A stretch of 64,000 bases of DNA from the NCBI RefSeq assembly GCF_036324505.1, contig NC_086350.1, positions 22,129,640-22,193,639 on the forward strand, given 5' to 3'. This DNA is from Eleginops maclovinus. Its lineage: Eukaryota > Chordata > Actinopteri > Perciformes > Eleginopidae. Shown here piece by piece: positions 1 to 23,500 of this stretch. Numbering within the stretch: the stretch's first letter is position 1; each line of letters begins with the position of its first letter. Made by a program: the position numbers and the translations under genes. The notes beneath the pieces were generated by a model, which was given only the letters and a program-made list of their open reading frames with translations, made no database searches and was not told where the DNA came from.

Positions 1-472
1 GCTGTGCTCCATCAGGACCAAAACCTCTCGCCACTTGCTTCACCTCTGCTACCGGCCTCATCAACAAGGCCCGGGACCCCCACTGACACTGACGTTCATC
101 CACCCTAAACATTTTTTATGCATTGCATTAATGCACATCACGCTAACAATTTATTTTCATTTTAATATTGTAAATCCAGCACAAAATCTTGCGCATCTCT
201 GCTCCATGCTCAAATCAGCAAAGTTCTACAATTTAAATATAATTTATTATTGTCATATTTTATTACATTTTACTTTACTTAGTTTCCTAAATACCTATAT
301 TTTGTGTAAATACTCTCTTTATCTTTAATTTATTGCAATAGTCTTAGCTTTTTATAATTGTACTATTATTAGTTTTTGGTTATGTATTCTTCTTTCTGTG
401 TCTCTGTATGCACCACTTATACCAAAGCAAATTCCTACTTGGTAATAAAACTGATTCTGATTCTGAATTGGA
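1..472 (+). mobile_element. 3' end of a non-LTR retrotransposon (LINE)
   Basis: One frame near positions 48-90 reads ATGLINKARDP, which resembles the last residues of fish LINE reverse-transcriptase ORFs. An AT-rich 3' tail follows and ends at about 472 in a short tandem repeat of the unit ttctga, a usual 3' terminus for LINEs of the L2/Rex type. The 5' part lies outside the window. The clade is a guess; the LINE-end character is better supported. Confidence 0.5.
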
Positions 473-2229
473 TAAATCCTTGTAGCCATTACCCCTTCAT
501 TGCAATGACAGCTGAGTGATAATTGTCAATATGGCTCAGCCTCGAGTGAAATAATAATCTTGTGGCGATATCCTGCATTAATGTATGTGCTCATAGCAAA
601 AAGTGTACTAATGTTTTACTTGAATGTTTCTCAGAATCGAGGAGGGAAAATAATTACGCATTCCGCTATTAGAACATTTAACAACTTTACGAACATTATA
701 TGTTCATACTGGGAAGCTGATTTACCTCCAAAATGTTTTATTTGGAATTTCCAAGTTCCCAGTTGAAGAGTTTTCCAGTGTGTTCTGAGCTGATTATAAA
801 ACACAGACAGCACATCTTGTATAAGAAGCACATAAATGAGCAAACATTTTAGATATTGTATGAAGAGTATACAGTATATTGGGCAAATACTTTTAAAACA
901 AATTGCCAATATTATGAGAGCTCCAAAATTAGTTTAGGGTTGTTTTATCAATACTGTAAGTCTGGCCGGGAATACAACTCCCAGCCAGGCCACTACTTAT
1001 TATATATAGGCCTATATTTACAGCGTTTCTGCCCATAGCCCTCTAGTTTAAATCTCACTGACATCGATAACATGTCCTACTGTGGACTGTTGGCCCTGTA
1101 CCTGCCAGATCCTATCTGCTGCTGGTTCTACTACCCAAATAGAAACCTATGGACATAAGTTACTATTTAAAAAAGTGTTTTTGTTAATGTTGGAGTTAAA
1201 TGCATCAATCTAGTGCACTTTGAGGGCAAATTACAGATATTAAATGTATGGAAACACCTGTATGAATCAGAAATGTATACATTTCAATAATCATAAAATA
1301 TGAAAGAATATGGCCATGACCAATACCATACCATATCCAATAGCAAAACATTGAAAAATATTTAAGGTGTATTTGTTGGTTAATTTAGTTGAGTGTGTCT
1401 GGGCTCCTGCATCAGCATCTCCTGTCTCCCTCATCTCCCCTGCTCCTCTGTGACGCAGCAGTAAAGACTAGTTTTAGCTCTCAACAAGTTTTTAAAGTTT
1501 ATCTTATTTCACCAAGTTCAAATGTTTTCTTTTTATTCATGGATATTTAACTAATCACTCCCCTTTCAAACTGTATTTTACTTTTACTGCCCTATCTACA
1601 GTATATTGGAACGATCTTATACATGTTTTAATTTATAATGTTATTTTTATAACTATAATAACATTATAAAGGTGTGTCTTGTCATTTCGGCAGGACACAT
1701 CATTTCCACAGCCAGTCACCCTGTGTGAGGCAGACCCATATCTGAACAGCGTTGCGTTCACAATACATAACAAAACAAACAAATCCTCAGGCCAGCAGGC
1801 CACTTAACAGGCTCCCGATGGCCAGTCCGGGTTTGCATATTGCGGTATAGTTCTTGGTATATTACACTAACTTTGGCTTGGAATCGGTCTAACTTTTCTA
1901 GTGGATGCAGATTTTTCCGAAAAAATGTTTATAATCAAACATTTACTTTTATTTATGTTCTTACCCAAGTCTTTCAAGAAATAAAAACATGTCTTCATCC
2001 TAAATTTGAATTGTGTGTCCAGTTTTCATTGAGACCAAAGTATTCTGGTAAACATACGGTGATAAAACACATTATTTATAGTTTTTTCTTCAAACTCACA
2101 GAAAATAATAATATTTTATATTCATTTTTTTCCCATTATGTTACATGCAAACTCTTAAAGGAAACATGTTTTCTTGAGACTATTCCTAAAGTGCCCAAAA
2201 AGGTATTGCTTGAAAACAAATTGTTTCAA
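473..2229. other. Intergenic, no recognised content
   Basis: AT-rich sequence with scattered short ORFs that show no domain, no codon bias and no splice structure. I see no RNA gene and no clear transposon ends. Confidence 0.5.
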
Positions 2230-2521
2230 CTGTTCGTGACGTCATCACGCCAACCGAGAGCGTAAATCGAACACAGGAAGTTGAATTATCAGCTGATCCT
2301 GCTGACTGTTGTTGATGCCTGAAGTTGCTGTTGTTGGGGCGCTGTGTTGCTCTTATTTGCTCCTGACATTGAACACATTTTAAACCCGAGCAAGGGACAC
2401 GCCGGGCATTTAGCATTAACCGTCGGACGAGCTTCTAATTGACAAGGGAAGCGTCTCGCAGCGAAGACTTTGAATTTGCGCACTAGCTGCTGAAAAGCTA
2501 GCACCAAAGCGTGAAGCTCGG
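2230..2521 (+). promoter_or_regulatory. phaf1: Probable phaf1 promoter and noncoding exon 1
   Basis: Base composition shifts to GC/CpG-richer sequence here. A perfect palindromic cAMP-response element (TGACGTCA) lies at 2237-2244. A good splice donor (CTCGG|GTGAGA) follows position 2521, so 5' UTR exon 1 probably ends there. The acceptor joining it to the first coding exon (ATG at 3427) is not clear. The promoter role is inferred from position, composition and the donor. Confidence 0.5.
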
Positions 2522-3405
2522 GTGAGAGGAAGAAAGAAAGACAGTCGACAGCTCTACGTGCTTTGTTTACGTCGTGCCAGTCTGAATCGCAATCTTTTTT
2601 TTTCTTTGTCTTGAATGTGGATTTTGTTTCCTCACGTAGACTATTTACGTGTATACTTCATTACCTGTACACTAATGGCAGCTAGCTCATCAGCTAACGT
2701 TAGCTCATAGCGCAAAGAAACAGTGTTGTTGTCGAGCGCCGATGCTTTCGTAACCGCCCGCCTGTGACAGATAACAACAGCAAACACTGACAATATTCAG
2801 GCCCAGAGAAACTGTTGTCGTGCCTCTATTTTCCAGCTTTTTGGCCCTGAATCAGGTGATGTGTTGGAGTCACAGGGCAGCACGGTAACCAGACAAGTGG
2901 ATGTTAAATAAGAGCCCTTAGCAGATCTTTGTGATTAATGAACACGTCTGTATTAGCTGTTTATTTATTCCCGGTTTCGAGGGGATTGAGATTTTTTTTA
3001 TCCGTATCGATTTTAAGCCACGCCAACAAGTAATAGGTAAACTGTCAGCTGGCCTTGTTCATTTAAGGTTGCCTGGCAGGTTGCGTAATTTGTTTTCGTA
3101 CAAGCTGTCAGTCTTTGCTGGGTGACTTTTTTTTTTCTTCAAACTTATGCATTTATTACGTGGCTCTGTGGATGTCACTTTAAATATTAAAAACACTTGT
3201 GTCACTTATGACGTGTGAGCAAGTGACCACTTTCTACCATATATGTATTAGTTGTTTGATGCTCAGATTTAGAACAAAATACTCAATATAGTTATGAATT
3301 AGAGTAGACATCTTAAATTATTGTGAGACTGTTTTGTGATCAGGGAGAGACAGGCGAGGAAAAAGGGTACCTCATAGGGGCCCATTGTGTCTTGAGGTGA
3401 GGTGA

Positions 3406-13720
<10,315 letters not shown>

Positions 13721-15765
13721 ACAAGAAACCAGAACCACATCCCATTCTGGCCTGTCCTGAAATCTATTACCTCTGCTGACTGAACCTCTAACCCAGAGCC
13801 AGATTCTTAACCAAGCAGACCTAACCCAGAACAACAAAGCATTTCATACCCAGCTCAGATGTTACTCATTGAACGGAAACGCAACCAGAACCTAGAACGT
13901 CTAAAATCCTGGAGGGTCCTACTTTCTCTTCCAATCAGACACATCCAGTCGGCACAGTCTACTCAACCCAGACTATTTAGGATCTAGCTGCATGGTCGCA
14001 GTGCTGGACCACTGATGCATTGAAATGAAACTGATGAAAATATGTCTTGGTTTGAATATGCCTGTGGTGCTGCAAACTGGTGAAGAAATCCTGTTTCCAT
14101 CCAGCGACTGAGTTTGCCCAGGACCGCAGAAGAAGAGTTTATACCGACTGAAAATTGGATGGCATGCAAAGGGCAGCCTGTTGACATAACCTCCATAACA
14201 TTGTGGCGAGATGACCTGCATTTAATTATCATCTGCAACAAATCTCTATGGAAACTGCTGTGGCCAAAGTCTTGAAACAAACTCGTGCTTGACCCACTAA
14301 ACAAACATCAACACTGCCAGCTTTATTGAGTACCGCCTGTCTTCCTCCCGAGACTTCACAACCAGGCTTGGCTCCAACCCTTAACGCATTTAAAACCAGA
14401 AGAAACAGAGACATCAGCCAATTGCATCGGAAGCTGCAGATCACTGTTACCAAAAAACTGGAGGAAAAAAAAGCAACCATGAAAAGAGAGGAAGAGGAGA
14501 ACCAAACACACTCAGGGGTGTGGAGAGACATGTGGCCCAGAACACGCCCACAACAGATGTGAAGCCTCTCGAAGCAGAACCATCCTAACATCAGCGCCAA
14601 CGGCTCCCTAGTCCACTTTCCTACACACTCTTCCTCCAGCTGTATTCAGTGGTGCCCGCACACACACAAACAGACACACACACTGGCTTGTCTCCTTGCT
14701 CAAACACTCACATGAATGGGCCACTTGCATGTGTAACGCTGGTTGTTTTTTTCAAGTTGACATTTCAACACACATCATTTCAGTCCCCTCACCACTATAC
14801 GTGTGCACTCCTAACACATAAAAGCTGGTTTATCTTTTATAGCCTTTTGACCGCAAGACAAACACGGAGACGTGCAGGCATGGCACGAGGATTTGCATGA
14901 ACTTGCTTTTGAACGAGAGGAAACTTATTATAAGCACAACTGGCACCCCGTTTGTTGAGTTTCTATGATCCTGCATGTTGTTAGGGGTAAAGACAGAGAT
15001 ATCTCTCCCCGCCACGCTTCACTCGTTCACACCACAACCATTTTCCTTTTTTACATTTGCACTACCACACACTGTATTACTTGATTGGTTGATTGGGCCC
15101 TATCCTCATTGACGGTTGGTGGAGACATTTGGAGAGATAGCGGTGTGTGTGTGTGTGTGTGTGTTTATTTCTGCACAAGATCCGTCCTCTCATTTACTTT
15201 GTGTTACTTTCCTCCCTGTTACTTCATTTCGACATCCTCACACTGCAATTCATCCCTCAGCAATTATTTCTTTGTTGAATTGCCAAATGCTACAGCCAAA
15301 GAAGTTTCAGGAAGATTTCAATTGCTGACATTTTCACTGTAGTCCTCGTCCTAAGGGGAGAGACACGTGTTGGCAGTCTCCTTTCTCTTGTGTCAAAACT
15401 GCACATCAAAGTCTAAATTAATTTCCTGGTATCAGTGACAATAATTACAAGGTATGTAAAAAGCTGACTTGTGTATGTGTGTACTCGGAGACCAATCAGT
15501 CTGTCTTTCATCTGGATTTGGTTACACAGACACATTAACAATACTAGCAACTAAAACTTGGGTATTGTTGTAATTGTTGTCAGAGCTGTACTTTAAAGAT
15601 CAACCTTTATTTCTCTGGGAATTCACTACGTTGGAACCCATAGAGGAAATGGGAAAGAACACAAGTCATTCCGTCATCATAACATTTGTTTCCCTCCCAA
15701 TGTCTGAATTCAAAATGTTTTTTTAATCATAAGCATTTGGAATAAACTGTGTATTAGTTTGAATA
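13721..15765 (+). other. phaf1: Probable phaf1 3' UTR
   Basis: No further coding exon follows the TGA at 13718-13720. The first good AATAAA hexamer with U/GU-rich sequence after it is at 15741-15746; a second is at 15906-15911. A 3' UTR of about 2 kb is inferred, and longer forms cannot be excluded. A (GT)11 microsatellite sits at 15143-15164. Confidence 0.5.
15741..15746 (+). terminator. Candidate phaf1 polyadenylation signal
   Basis: AATAAA followed within 30-40 bases by a T-rich stretch. It is the first strong candidate after the phaf1 stop codon. Position-based inference only. Confidence 0.4.
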
Positions 15766-15769
15766 CACA

Positions 15770-18329
15770 TATTCTCTGTTTTTCTTGTCCATTCATACAA
15801 AAGCAATTTAGTTTATTTCCACTATTGCTGAATTTATTATTGCTTGTATTGACATGTGTGAAGGCATTAGAGCCCCTGTACATGAAGACATGTTGCAGAT
15901 GGGAGAATAAAATGCAGTCGGCTGCTTGGAGGTGTTATATAGTATTTTATCAGAGCGAGTCACATTTATTTTGTCAGTATGTCATGGGGTACATGGAGAA
16001 GCTTGGAGATTTAACATTCAAACTGGCTCCACTGTGGTGTTTTGTTTCATATTCATTACTCTTCTACATGTCTGAACTTCTGTATTGTTATGATAGGATC
16101 TAAAGGTTTTACCATTTGTAGCCTTTATTTACAGTAGGCTACCTTGTTTGTGGGTCTCTGGATAGATTTCCTGTGAGTTTTCTTTCTGTATGAATGACCA
16201 TGAGAAATAGAAGTAGAATAAATGAATTCATGTGCAGTGTAATTCCAGTTATTCAGGCTGTTTTATTTTCTGTATCCTGGCCCTGGTTATTGGAGTTGAT
16301 GTACAAATGCTGTAAATACTTGTGTGCTGTTATTCCAGTGTCCTGTTATTTACATGACCTAAATGGCTACTTGGCATACACACAACTGACTCTGACAGGC
16401 ACTGGCTGAGTGCTTTATTTTCCCCCTGTCATTCTGATTAGACTTTAACTCAGTAGGATACATCTGCTCATGGCTGACTCATTGACACTGAGATTTTTAT
16501 TTTTTAATTCCTGACATTGAACATTTTCCTGGTACGATGCTAAGTTGGCACGTACACAGATTTCATGTCCATGTTGGATCCACCTGGATGGCATAAAACT
16601 AAATGTTTGCAGGGAAAACAATTATCCTTTTTTACATTTGGACTAGATTATAGCTTCGTATGAGATGTCTTTGTATAGTGGACAGATCTGATTTGGAATC
16701 TAGCATTGGCATGTTGCTAGAGTTAAAGTGTACTTGTTTACACTAGAAAAACAAACATCTCTTGCTATAGCCAGACCCCCTTCCTAAATTAGGTATTGTG
16801 GTTGTGGAAGCAGGAGACTCTGTTTCTAAAACTGGTATCACAAGCTAGGGTAATGTTTCAGGACAAATGGTAACACAAACTAGTTTTCTCAAAAAGCTCC
16901 CAAATTTAGATTGTCATAGAGCAATGGCTGTCCAGCAGTGTCTGACGAACCTTGACATTTCCTTTTTCTGTCCTAGTTCATCTATAGTCATGGATAGAAC
17001 ATCATGTGTATATAATTATGGTGATACAACTTGCTTTTGTGCAAATACACAAAGAAAATCAAGAAAAACACAAAACTGTTGAACATTGTGCCTCATCTCC
17101 CACCGAGCCTGTCTTTGACTTATGTCTCTATCTCCTTTGTACAGATCATGTTGTACATACAGTTTAAGTATGCATTTGAGCTGCATCTTTGTACGTATGT
17201 GTGCGTGTCACTGAGCATTAGCAACATGCTGACATGCTATTATGGCCGTCTGTTGTTTTAGTTTACCTGTTAGAGAGTGAAATGTTGGGTTGGTTGGATG
17301 GGATTTTGAGTTATTTTTGTTGTTGTTTTTTTGACCAAGGTTTTTGTTGTGTTTTTTTATGTGGTATGTGTGTTTATAATTACACCTGTACCCAGAATAA
17401 TGTGAAAACGTTTTGAACCCCTGAATGTTCATCTTAGGTACTCTGGAATACATGATTTGAGCAACACATTTCTGCAAGGAAAACAGGATTTTAATTAGAA
17501 ACATTCCTTGTCTTCCACCATATATTGGTCTTTGCTCAAAAAATTGCAGAGCTAATTTGAGTTTAGGAAAGTGATTGCTTCTAAGATGATATAAAACTAC
17601 TTCAAAGAAGGGGCAGGCATGAATGAAACAAGAATATCCTGAGGGGAAACGTACATGTTTTGAGTAAACTTTGCTCAGCACAAAAATATAGAATCCACTT
17701 ATACAAGACAAATCTCCTACATCGTGCATTTTTGGTTAACCCAGTGATGTGAGCTGCATCGTTGCCGAGAGGAGCTATAGGGAGGGTGCTAGGTAATGAA
17801 TCTCATCACAAACTCAGGTGGTCATCGCATTCTTGTTTTTCTAAATGTTTTAAGATAGAAAAACAAGTGGAAACTTGAAACTGGAGGTCTGTGTGGCTTT
17901 AAAAGTACACATTTTTCGCTCTTTATTCTTTATTTGTTTTGCAGGAATGAATGATTGTTAAACTTTGTATTGCACAGCTTCAGTTCAGTGTAATGATAAT
18001 CTCATATAACGCTTTGTGTTGCCTGTTCTTGGTGTCAGATGTTTGCTTGTCCATCTTGCTTTTTTCTCATGACAATATTTTTTGTTGATTCAGTGAATTT
18101 GAAGCCCATTTCTGGAAACGGGTCAGCTAATTAAACTTTGTGAAACTCATTGGAATGTGGCGTTTTATATTTTGAATACTATAGCTTAAGTAGGTAGAAA
18201 CAAGATGATTTATTTAGCATGTCCTCTGATAAAAGGCAATAACAATACCATGTAGTGCAAACGGAAGGATAAGGCTGACTGAAAGCTTCTCCTAAGCAAA
18301 TTACTTTGTACTGCGTTTGATGGCGTTAG
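15770..18329. other. Intergenic or extended 3' UTR, no gene recognised
   Basis: AT-rich sequence. The open frames, including a 173-codon minus-strand one at 17208-17729, show no domain or family resemblance and are low-complexity in places. Other AATAAA/ATTAAA hexamers (for example 15906 and near 18130) leave open a longer phaf1 transcript. Confidence 0.4.
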
Positions 18330-18420
18330 TTGAGATAAGATAAAATAAGATGAACCTTTGTTAACCCCTTGTTAAAGGGGAAATTCAGTTGAGATTACTG
18401 CTGCGCAATCTCAACAACTC
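18330..18420 (-). repeat. LINE/SINE-type 3' tail fragment
   Basis: Reads as short AAGAT repeats then a 'ttaaccccttgttaaagg' core, the minus-strand image of a fish retrotransposon 3' end. The assignment is weak. Confidence 0.3.
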
Positions 18421-18579
18421 TAATGCAACAATGCAACGTTTAAAAAACAAATACTCACAATTCATTGACAACAAATTTCATTTTCTGTGTGCAACCAGGA
18501 TATGAAAAAAACAATAAAAATGTGGATGTGAAAAGTGATTGAGACGTTTTATTTATTGTTTTACACAACTTTGAAACTG

Positions 18580-19135
18580 TAGACCTATATTGCATATGTC
18601 ACTTACGCAATGAACTAAGCATTTTCAAGAAAATGTAGACACTATATTATGACTTTTTTCAAGATACTACACTTTGCATATATTTCAACATACACCGGGA
18701 CTTTTTAAATATGTTTTGACATACTTAAAATGATTTTTTACATATTGACATAATATGCCTTTTTTCATATTGTTCCACATACTATACCATTACTTACTCC
18801 ACAATGTATTTCGGAATTACCTAACTTTAGCTTTTTTGACTTTCTATACTATGAACTTTTCCATAAATGTGTTACTATGGCTACTTTTATATTTTCCAAA
18901 TATTACATTTTAATGATATTTTTGACATGCTATAGGCCTACTTTCAAAATAACAAAAATGTTCCTATCTTCAAGGTTCTATATAACATAATGTATTTCTC
19001 ATAAAATAACAACATACATATGATTTTATTTCACAATACATTCGACATAGTGTGCTATGACTTTGTGTCATATGTTTGGCATATTATACGATAACTTTTC
19101 CAGTATTTTTGACTTTGTATACTATGCCTTTTCTT
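18580..19135. repeat. Decayed AT-rich tandem repeat (satellite-like)
   Basis: A core close to CATACTATACTATGACTTTT recurs about every 30-50 bases with many substitutions and indels, for example near 18640, 18660, 18715, 18780, 18845, 18925, 19045 and 19115. No ORF and no terminal repeats are visible. This looks like an old minisatellite array; period and copy number need a tandem-repeat program. Confidence 0.5.
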
Positions 19136-19780
19136 TGTGATGTTTGGGACATGTTTTGTCAACACACAGAGAGCCACGTTGTTCAAGCCGACCAGCTATA
19201 GCATTTCGCAAAGCCTGTGACCTGTGACATTACATCAAAACATCTGCTATACTGGCTGGTATTGATACTATATGTATACATGTTTTCTATGTTTGGAGAA
19301 TGCATTTAAAACACAATTAGCCAGTACATTGTGGAAGGTGTGTGAAGCTGATGGCGAAGAGATTTGTCCTACGTGCCAGGGCTCAGCCCTGCCATACTGG
19401 CAGTAAACTAAATTCTCTTCTGTCATCAGCCTCACACATCTTCAATTTAACCTCTGACTAAAAGGGAATAAAGTTTCCTTTTTTTGTAACATATAATTAC
19501 AAAACACCATTAGTTATTCTGTAACTATCTAAGCCTGATGAGCAGTCACACTAATGGACAGAAATGTTACTCATTTATATCTGTCTTGGTTGTGAACATG
19601 ATTTTCTGTTGAAATGCAGTATCATTTGAACACATGAGGGTAAAGGTAAAGAGTTTTAATGAAAAACACATAGTTATACAAATGAAATTATGATATTGAC
19701 AATAGTAACAATGCTGTTCACATGAAAGTATGCATGTCTTCAAATATCAGGCTTTTTCACAAACATTCAGTAGAAATTGT

Positions 19781-19944
<164 letters not shown>

Positions 19945-20363
19945 CCCAATGTGCAGCTTGTTCCATTTAGGCTCCATTTGTTGTTCCTCCAGGGAACAGA
20001 TAATGCGACTGCCCATTTGTGCCTCCATCCAGCATAAGGAGAGGGGAACACCTCTGCTCGTGTGATTCAATGTGAAAACACAAGTCTTTACTCTCCCCCA
20101 GAACACACAGCCATCTCCAGTCCTTACTGTTAAGCTGGCATGGGTTTAAACCCGATAACCACATGTGTTGTGTGTTGTGGATCAAATGTAGTCCCTGTGT
20201 AAACAATTAAAACCCAATACATTCGGATTGCACATTCAAAAGTCTTTTTTGTGGATAAAGATCTTGCTGCTTTGCTGTTCATTGTATGAACACAGATGTC
20301 AAAAGCCTGATTCTCTCTGGGCTCTCTGGCTGAACAATCTGAAGAACATTAGGCCTTTGCCAA

Positions 20364-20369
20364 TTTATT
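20364..20369 (-). terminator. Candidate b3gnt9 polyadenylation signal
   Basis: AATAAA on the minus strand about 135 bases after the b3gnt9 stop codon. It is the first hexamer downstream of the gene. Confidence 0.45.
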
Positions 20370-20502
20370 TCCCCAAAGATGGTCTGCCAGCGTGGATCAT
20401 ATGACTCAACTGTGCTTTTGAACACTTAGCAATGCTTTCAAGTTTTCACAGATCGTGCTTTTATAAGCATTTTGTCCTTGCCTTTTGCCCTTCAGGGAGT
20501 CA

Positions 20503-23500
20503 CTAATGCGTAACGAACACCTGCTTCTCACCGTAGTCCGTCTCTTTTACTTCAGTTTCTACCATCTTGTCCTTCCACCTAAATGGCCAGGATGTAGGAC
20601 TGGTCCTGTTGTGGCAGCTCAGCTCGGGGTCATGCAGGAGGTTCCACATGAGCCAGATCTGAGGGACGCTGAGGCTGTGAACAACCATGAGTTCCCTGTA
20701 AAAACACGGGTCGAATGTTTGAAGGTGGGGCGCTGCAGACGGACGGGGAATCCCAAAGGTACGGAAGCCCTGGTGACGTGATGGTTTGACGCCAATCAGC
20801 TGGAGGCACATTCCCAGAAAGACATCATCGATGGGGAACAACTCCACCTGGAAGTAAAAAAAAGACTTGCATTAAATAATTCTTATAGCAGAAATAACAA
20901 CACATTAGGTGTCCCATTTTGATATACCTGTTGACAGGCAGAGCTAAGTCTCCGAGCTGTATGTCCTGACATGACAAACCCCCCTCCACCAGCATAATTT
21001 GGGTACAAGCCCCCTCCGTAAACAAACTCTGGCACATAGTATTTGGAACTGCGCCGGCGAATGGGTTTAGCATGGATAATAATATCACCAACAAACAGAT
21101 CTGTGTCTGGCTTTTGACCTTGAAGCATCTCTAGTATATTCTCCACGTTAACATACACATCAGCATCGCCCTTGAAGATGAATCTGTATGAATCAAAACA
21201 AAGGGAAAAACATCAGATGTGATTCATATATTAATCTAAGAATCAGATCAACCCAATATAATTTATAAACACTGACTTGACATGAGGGCAGCTGCTGTTA
21301 ACCCATTCCAGGAAATGTGTTTCTTTCAGCGTCAGGTTGAAGAAGGTGTCCTCAAAGTCCCACAGCAGGATGTCCTTAAAGGTTTGACTCTCGTAGGTCA
21401 AAAGTCGATCCCACAGAGGCAGAGCTGTCCGATTCCTGGGAACCCCGAGTAGGAAAAGAGTGCGGATGGAAACACCATTTTTGAAAAGTCCCTCTTTACC
21501 CCAGGTCCGACGCACAACCTAAAAGTTATAACGTGAAGAGAGGAAAAGATGATTCTGTTGACCAAGAAATGTACTCAGTAAAGAAAAAAGTAACCTATAG
21601 GTTAAACTTGAATTAATTTCCAGCAGAGCAGACACTTATCCACAATAACTTTGATTTAAATGCATTGTAGTCAGTCTTTCCCAGTGAGGATTGCTTTATT
21701 ATTTACATGTTTTATACATTTTCAAGTAAGAGTGATTCAAACTAGGAAAAAAAACAGAATAAAGCTGTTTCACAATTATAAAACCTGAGTTTCTCAGTGG
21801 CTATTCAGGGTGCAATGACATACCAAAGAACTCTGAGTTGAGTTACCAATTATGTTTGCTCAGCTTGTTTCTCTGATAATGTAAGATCTAGATGTTCGGA
21901 ATTTTACCAGGGAACTAATCGAGAACAGACGTGGCCTCTTTTCCAAAATAAAACAACTGATTTGGTTAATAAAAAAGTGTCCTGTTAAATGTCAGTGCTT
22001 CTGAGACCTGTTTGCCCACATTTGCTCAAGTTTTTCTCTGTAACTTAAAGTCGTCCAGCAACGTATTTTATATATGCAGTTAAAATATAGAGTTCAGAAA
22101 AAAAACAAGTTGTCCAAAGTGTATTGTAAAAACATTTCTTACAACTGGATAAAGAGTTAATTTATCACAGCTTCTGGCAGATAACCACTGTCGTGAGGCA
22201 TGTGCCATCATGTAAAGAAGATCATTACGTTGATTGAAATACCAGATTTTTCTTGACATGGATCACAACATGTTCTACTTTACCTGCCGTTTTTCAAAAT
22301 CTGCAGGGATAGATTTCACTGCAATTAGCATGTACAGAGCAGTAGTAGACCCTTCACTTCCTTCTTGTTCTTCCTCTGCTCCCCCGACAAGACATTTCTC
22401 AGGCTGGTCTATGAGCAGTTTAAAGTTTCTGTTGTCCTTCTTTCTCAGATAGCCCTCAAAGTCAAATGGTGGCATCGTGGGGAGGGGCTTGCCAGCTGTC
22501 TTCGTCGGCACAGCATTTTTCCGTCGCGCCTTGGATTTCCCCTTAGATCTGACCTGAAGTTTTTGCTTGAGCTGCGGAAGTTTGGATTTGGACTGTGGTT
22601 TGCAGGGAGGCAGCTGTGTCTGTGAAGGGTTGGAGGGGATCTGCTAATAAGGAGAAATGACATGAGACAGAACACAGAGGACATTTATTAAAGCAAATGC
22701 ATGCCATATTAAAAGGGGCCTATTATGCTTATTTTCAGATTCATATTTGTATTTCGTGCCTCTACATGTTCACATGCTTTAATGTTCAAACAGGTGATAT
22801 TTGCTTTGAATCAAAGCAACTTGTAATGTGAATGAAATTACTTTTGTCTCATACTGCCTGTGTTACAGCACCTCTTTTCACCCTCTGTCTGAAACCAGAG
22901 CCCAGTATGCTCCGATTGGTTAGCTGGCTGGCTCTGGTGTGATGGGAAACCACTTAGTGATATCCTGCCCCTTAGCCTATCACCTACAATGTGTTAGAGT
23001 GCGAGCTAATACAAGCTACATATTGTAGAAGTAAAAAAAAGGATTAAAATCGAGGCATTTCAGGCAGGGGGGAGTGTGTTAGAGTCTGTTTCTACTCTTT
23101 TATTTGTTTTATTTGTTTTCTTTCTGTCTGTCCTCACAAAATGGAAAGCAGCCTTGGGTCCCTTGAAAGGCGCTATATATATTGAATCTATTATTATGAC
23201 TATTATTATTAAGAAGAGAGAAAAAATGTCTCTCTGCAAGCACACAGCATGAGTTTGGAAACAACACTCAACCAAAACATTACAGTTGTGTAACGTTAAA
23301 GGGAAACAATGGGCTGAATTATAAAATAAAAGGGAACTTCAGAGTTGCTGATAGTTCTCTGTGGATATTACACTACAGTTATCTTTTAGTCTTTTGATCT
23401 GATGTTATCCATTTTTTAGTGCACACTTAACCATTTACAAATATATTTTGATTATGATACCTTCATGCAAACAAACACACATTCATCACTTGAATGAAAT

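Noticed and set aside
14229..14600. 123-codon minus-strand ORF in the phaf1 3' UTR
   Set aside because: No similarity and no splice or promoter context.
17208..17729. 173-codon minus-strand ORF after phaf1
   Set aside because: No domain or conserved motif, no histone-like or exon-like codon bias, and it lies in probable UTR or spacer. Left unannotated.
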